Shown piece after piece: positions 6,350 to 7,873 of a stretch of DNA of 7,873 bases. Within the stretch, counting starts at the first letter, position 1. Each line of letters begins with the position of its first letter. Origin of the DNA: Verrucomicrobiia bacterium (GTDB lineage Bacteria; Verrucomicrobiota; Verrucomicrobiae; Limisphaerales; UBA11358); NCBI GenBank assembly GCA_030042375.1, contig JASHZU010000325.1:1-7873 (forward strand), written 5' to 3'. The notes under the pieces were generated by a model. It worked only from the letters and a program-made list of their open reading frames with translations. It was not told the DNA's origin and ran no database searches. The position numbers were made by a program, and so were the translations under genes.

Positions 6350-7336
6350 TTAGTGTTTTGCGGGAGCGGCGGAGGTTTTGCTCTTGCCTGTCATGCTCTG
6401 ATAACGCTTGTTGAAAGACTTTTGCCATCGCCGGATGAAACGCTGGAGACCGGGCCATTGGGCCTCGCGTTTGCCGCCCTGGAAGAAGGATGCCTGGGAT
6501 TGAAAATCCCGGGATAACCGGCTTAGCGCTTCGTTAAAATGTTCGTCGTGGCCGGTGGTTTGGCGGCTTGCGCCCTGCAAAAGGCTGTAAAGCTCCTGGG
6601 CCGGTTTGGGCAGATCGCCCGGTTGATGCGCGTGGCGGTTATGGCGCAGGCCCGGCTGGATAAAAGAATTCATGGCTGCCTCCAGCTTTTGCCCCCCGAC
6701 CGGCCAATTGAGGCCCAGCGCCGTCCCGCACCGCTGCAACTCCGGCGCCCAGGATGCCAGAAACGTATCGTAGTCAATAAATGCCGTGGGCACGCCCTCA
6801 CTGTCCTGCAGGGCGGTAATACAATAATAGAGCCAGAGGCCGATGGCTTCGTTCTCCGACATGGTATCGCGCGCAATCAATGAATTGGCCACGCTCCGGG
6901 GATTTCTCACCACAAACACGCACGACAGTTTCGTCCCCAATTCCTCCAGCGCTTCGCGCCACAACGGCAGCAGCAGGCATGTCCGCGGGTCTTTCCAACC
7001 CCATAAAGCATGTCCGGCAAAGTTGGCTGTGATTAATTGCCTCAGTTCTTTCCGAAAAGGACGAATGATTTCCGATTGCTGCCAATCCTCCGGCATCGGC
7101 GAGGCGGTGTTCCACCGGCGATGGAAAGCCGCCAGGACGCGCTCATGAAAAGCGCAGATGTCGGTGTGTTCCCAAAATCCTTCGGGATTGTCGACGCCGC
7201 AACCGCTCACTTTGTCGTCCGTTCCCAGGTAAACGCCCAGCAAATTGATGGCGCGGGTGATAACGGAAGTCCCACTGCGATGCATCCCCAGGATGCAGAC
7301 GGCAGTAGAGTCAGGGGACATAGTTGGTTTCACCAT
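6350..7336 (-). CDS. PAPS-dependent sulfotransferase family protein
   Basis: A 328-residue protein of the bacterial sulfotransferase family, which moves sulfate from PAPS onto a hydroxyl of a glycan or other acceptor. CILGMHRSGTSVITRAINLL (14-33) contains the P-loop-like 5'-phosphosulfate site (GMHRSGTS, 17-24). DNPEGFWE (49-56) and WGWKDPRTC (112-120) are typical of this bacterial subgroup. CVFVVRNPRSVANSLIAR (139-156) is the 3'-phosphate-binding strand and helix with the expected Arg and Ser. The tail from about 300 is strongly basic (RFIRRWQKSFNKRYQS) and may be a peripheral contact. The ATG at 7336 is used; a second ATG at 7321, just before the domain, is equally possible and neither has a clear ribosome site. 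The gene converges on the GT4 gene and is separated by 134 bp from the upstream partial gene. Modification of the glycan made by the neighbouring GTs is inferred from position only. Confidence 0.88.
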   Translation of the reverse strand: MVKPTMSPDSTAVCILGMHRSGTSVITRAINLLGVYLGTDDKVSGCGVDNPEGFWEHTDICAFHERVLAAFHRRWNTASPMPEDWQQSEIIRPFRKELRQLITANFAGHALWGWKDPRTCLLLPLWREALEELGTKLSCVFVVRNPRSVANSLIARDTMSENEAIGLWLYYCITALQDSEGVPTAFIDYDTFLASWAPELQRCGTALGLNWPVGGQKLEAAMNSFIQPGLRHNRHAHQPGDLPKPAQELYSLLQGASRQTTGHDEHFNEALSRLSRDFQSQASFFQGGKREAQWPGLQRFIRRWQKSFNKRYQSMTGKSKTSAAPAKH

Positions 7337-7407
7337 GCTCGTCCAATTATTTGGTTTGAGTCCCTGCGTGAACCGGATCAGTCACGTAACGCTGCCGGTT
7401 AACTAGC

Positions 7408-7440
7408 AAAAAAAGTCGCATACCCCTAGCCCGGTAGCAA
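7408..7440 (-). terminator. Candidate intrinsic terminator after the right-edge GT gene
   Basis: Read leftward, an imperfect hairpin (TTGCTACC pairing with GGTATGCGA, with one bulged T and one G-T pair, 8-base loop, 7416-7440) is followed after two bases by seven Ts (7408-7414). It lies about 31 bp after the stop of the partial gene at 7471 and about 70 bp before the sulfotransferase start, so it would end the upstream transcript and make the sulfotransferase a separate unit. A possible -10 box, AATAAT, lies at 7346-7351 on the same strand, which would give a very short leader. The stem is short, so stability is uncertain. An 8-bp inverted repeat (GCCGGTTA at 7394, TAACCGGC at 7459) also encloses this stretch. 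Confidence 0.4.
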
Positions 7441-7470
7441 GCCCCCATTCTCCAAAAATAACCGGCCATC

Positions 7471-7873
7471 TTAACTCACCAGCGTGTAATGTTTTTTATT
7501 GAACCGAAATCCAAACAACTGCTCCAGTTTCATCATCCGGCGATGTTTCTTTTCGCGCGAACTCAGCACGTGATTCGGGTCGGCTTTAAAAAGGCCGTCC
7601 GCTTTAGGCAGCCAGCCCTGCACCGCCTGGGGATGCGTGCCCGTGAACGGCTTCAAGACCGCCGGATCAATTTGCGCGTAATCCACCGCGCGCGTCGTGT
7701 TGGTTTCCCAATATTTCAGGACCGCAGCGGATTTTAAATTCATCTGCGCTTCGCTGCGCACCCAGCCATAATGATAAATCGTCGCGCCGGTAAGCGCCGC
7801 GCGCGGGTAACGCGATTTCTTATGGTCCTCAATCACGTTGAAATAAAGCGCTTCGCTCGACCATACCGGAATC
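7471..7873 (-). CDS. Probable GT2-family glycosyltransferase, C-terminal part only
   Basis: The frame enters from the right edge and gives the last 133 residues before TAA at 7471. An internal GTG at 7836 should not be taken as the start, because the frame is open to the edge with protein-like sequence (IPVWSSEALYFNVIEDH). Recognisable blocks are RYPRAALTGATIYHYGWVRS (about residues 22-41 of the fragment), KYWETN, VDYAQIDP and FTGTHPQAVQGWLP. As I recall, the combination of a YHYGWVR block with a later F-x-G-T-H-P closes a group of bacterial GT2-like proteins, many from Verrucomicrobiota and Bacteroidota. The tail is basic and aromatic (KKHRRMMKLEQLFGFRFNKKHY). The catalytic N-terminal domain is outside the window, so the call depends on these C-terminal blocks and on the surrounding GT genes. 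It is transcribed toward the sulfotransferase gene. Confidence 0.62.
   Translation of the reverse strand, partial: IPVWSSEALYFNVIEDHKKSRYPRAALTGATIYHYGWVRSEAQMNLKSAAVLKYWETNTTRAVDYAQIDPAVLKPFTGTHPQAVQGWLPKADGLFKADPNHVLSSREKKHRRMMKLEQLFGFRFNKKHYTLVS

Overview
The window is a dense block of sugar-transfer genes, most likely part of a surface-polysaccharide or lipopolysaccharide-type locus of a Gram-negative bacterium. Eight of the nine genes encode glycosyltransferases (GT) and the ninth encodes a sulfotransferase. Mid-range GC, AT-rich leaders that mostly lack Shine-Dalgarno sequences, and the mix of families (GT61, GT17, GT9, GT2, GT4) would fit a Verrucomicrobiota-like organism. That is an impression from sequence style, not a demonstrated assignment. 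No RNA gene, CRISPR array, insertion sequence or integrase is visible, and no gap between genes reaches 300 bases.

Layout. The left arm (1-2523) is a leftward run, read in order GT61 (1489-2523), GT9 heptosyltransferase-like (424-1470), and the N-terminal part of a second GT61 (1-359, cut by the window edge). The two GT61 proteins are clear paralogs flanking the GT9 gene. A 122-bp divergent spacer (2524-2645) holds a plausible sigma70-type promoter for the right arm. The right arm (2646-6330) is a rightward run: GT17, GT2, WaaE/KdtX-like GT2, GT4. Two of its three junctions are 4-bp GTGA start/stop overlaps. It converges, with only 19 bp between stop codons, on a leftward sulfotransferase gene (6350-7336). 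Upstream of that, behind a candidate terminator, lies the 3' end of another leftward GT2-like gene (7471-7873, cut by the right edge).

How the genes may work together. The GTs would add sugars one after another to a lipid-linked or LPS-like acceptor on the cytoplasmic side of the inner membrane. The GT9 and WaaE-like pair points to a heptose-containing or core-like inner region, and the sulfotransferase suggests the product may be sulfated. No polymerase, flippase, chain-length regulator or nucleotide-sugar synthesis gene lies inside the window, so the class of glycan cannot be fixed. The most unusual feature is a GT17 gene beside two GT61 genes: the well-characterised members of both families are eukaryotic enzymes that decorate protein-linked glycans. 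I see no defence, mobile-element or other new system here.
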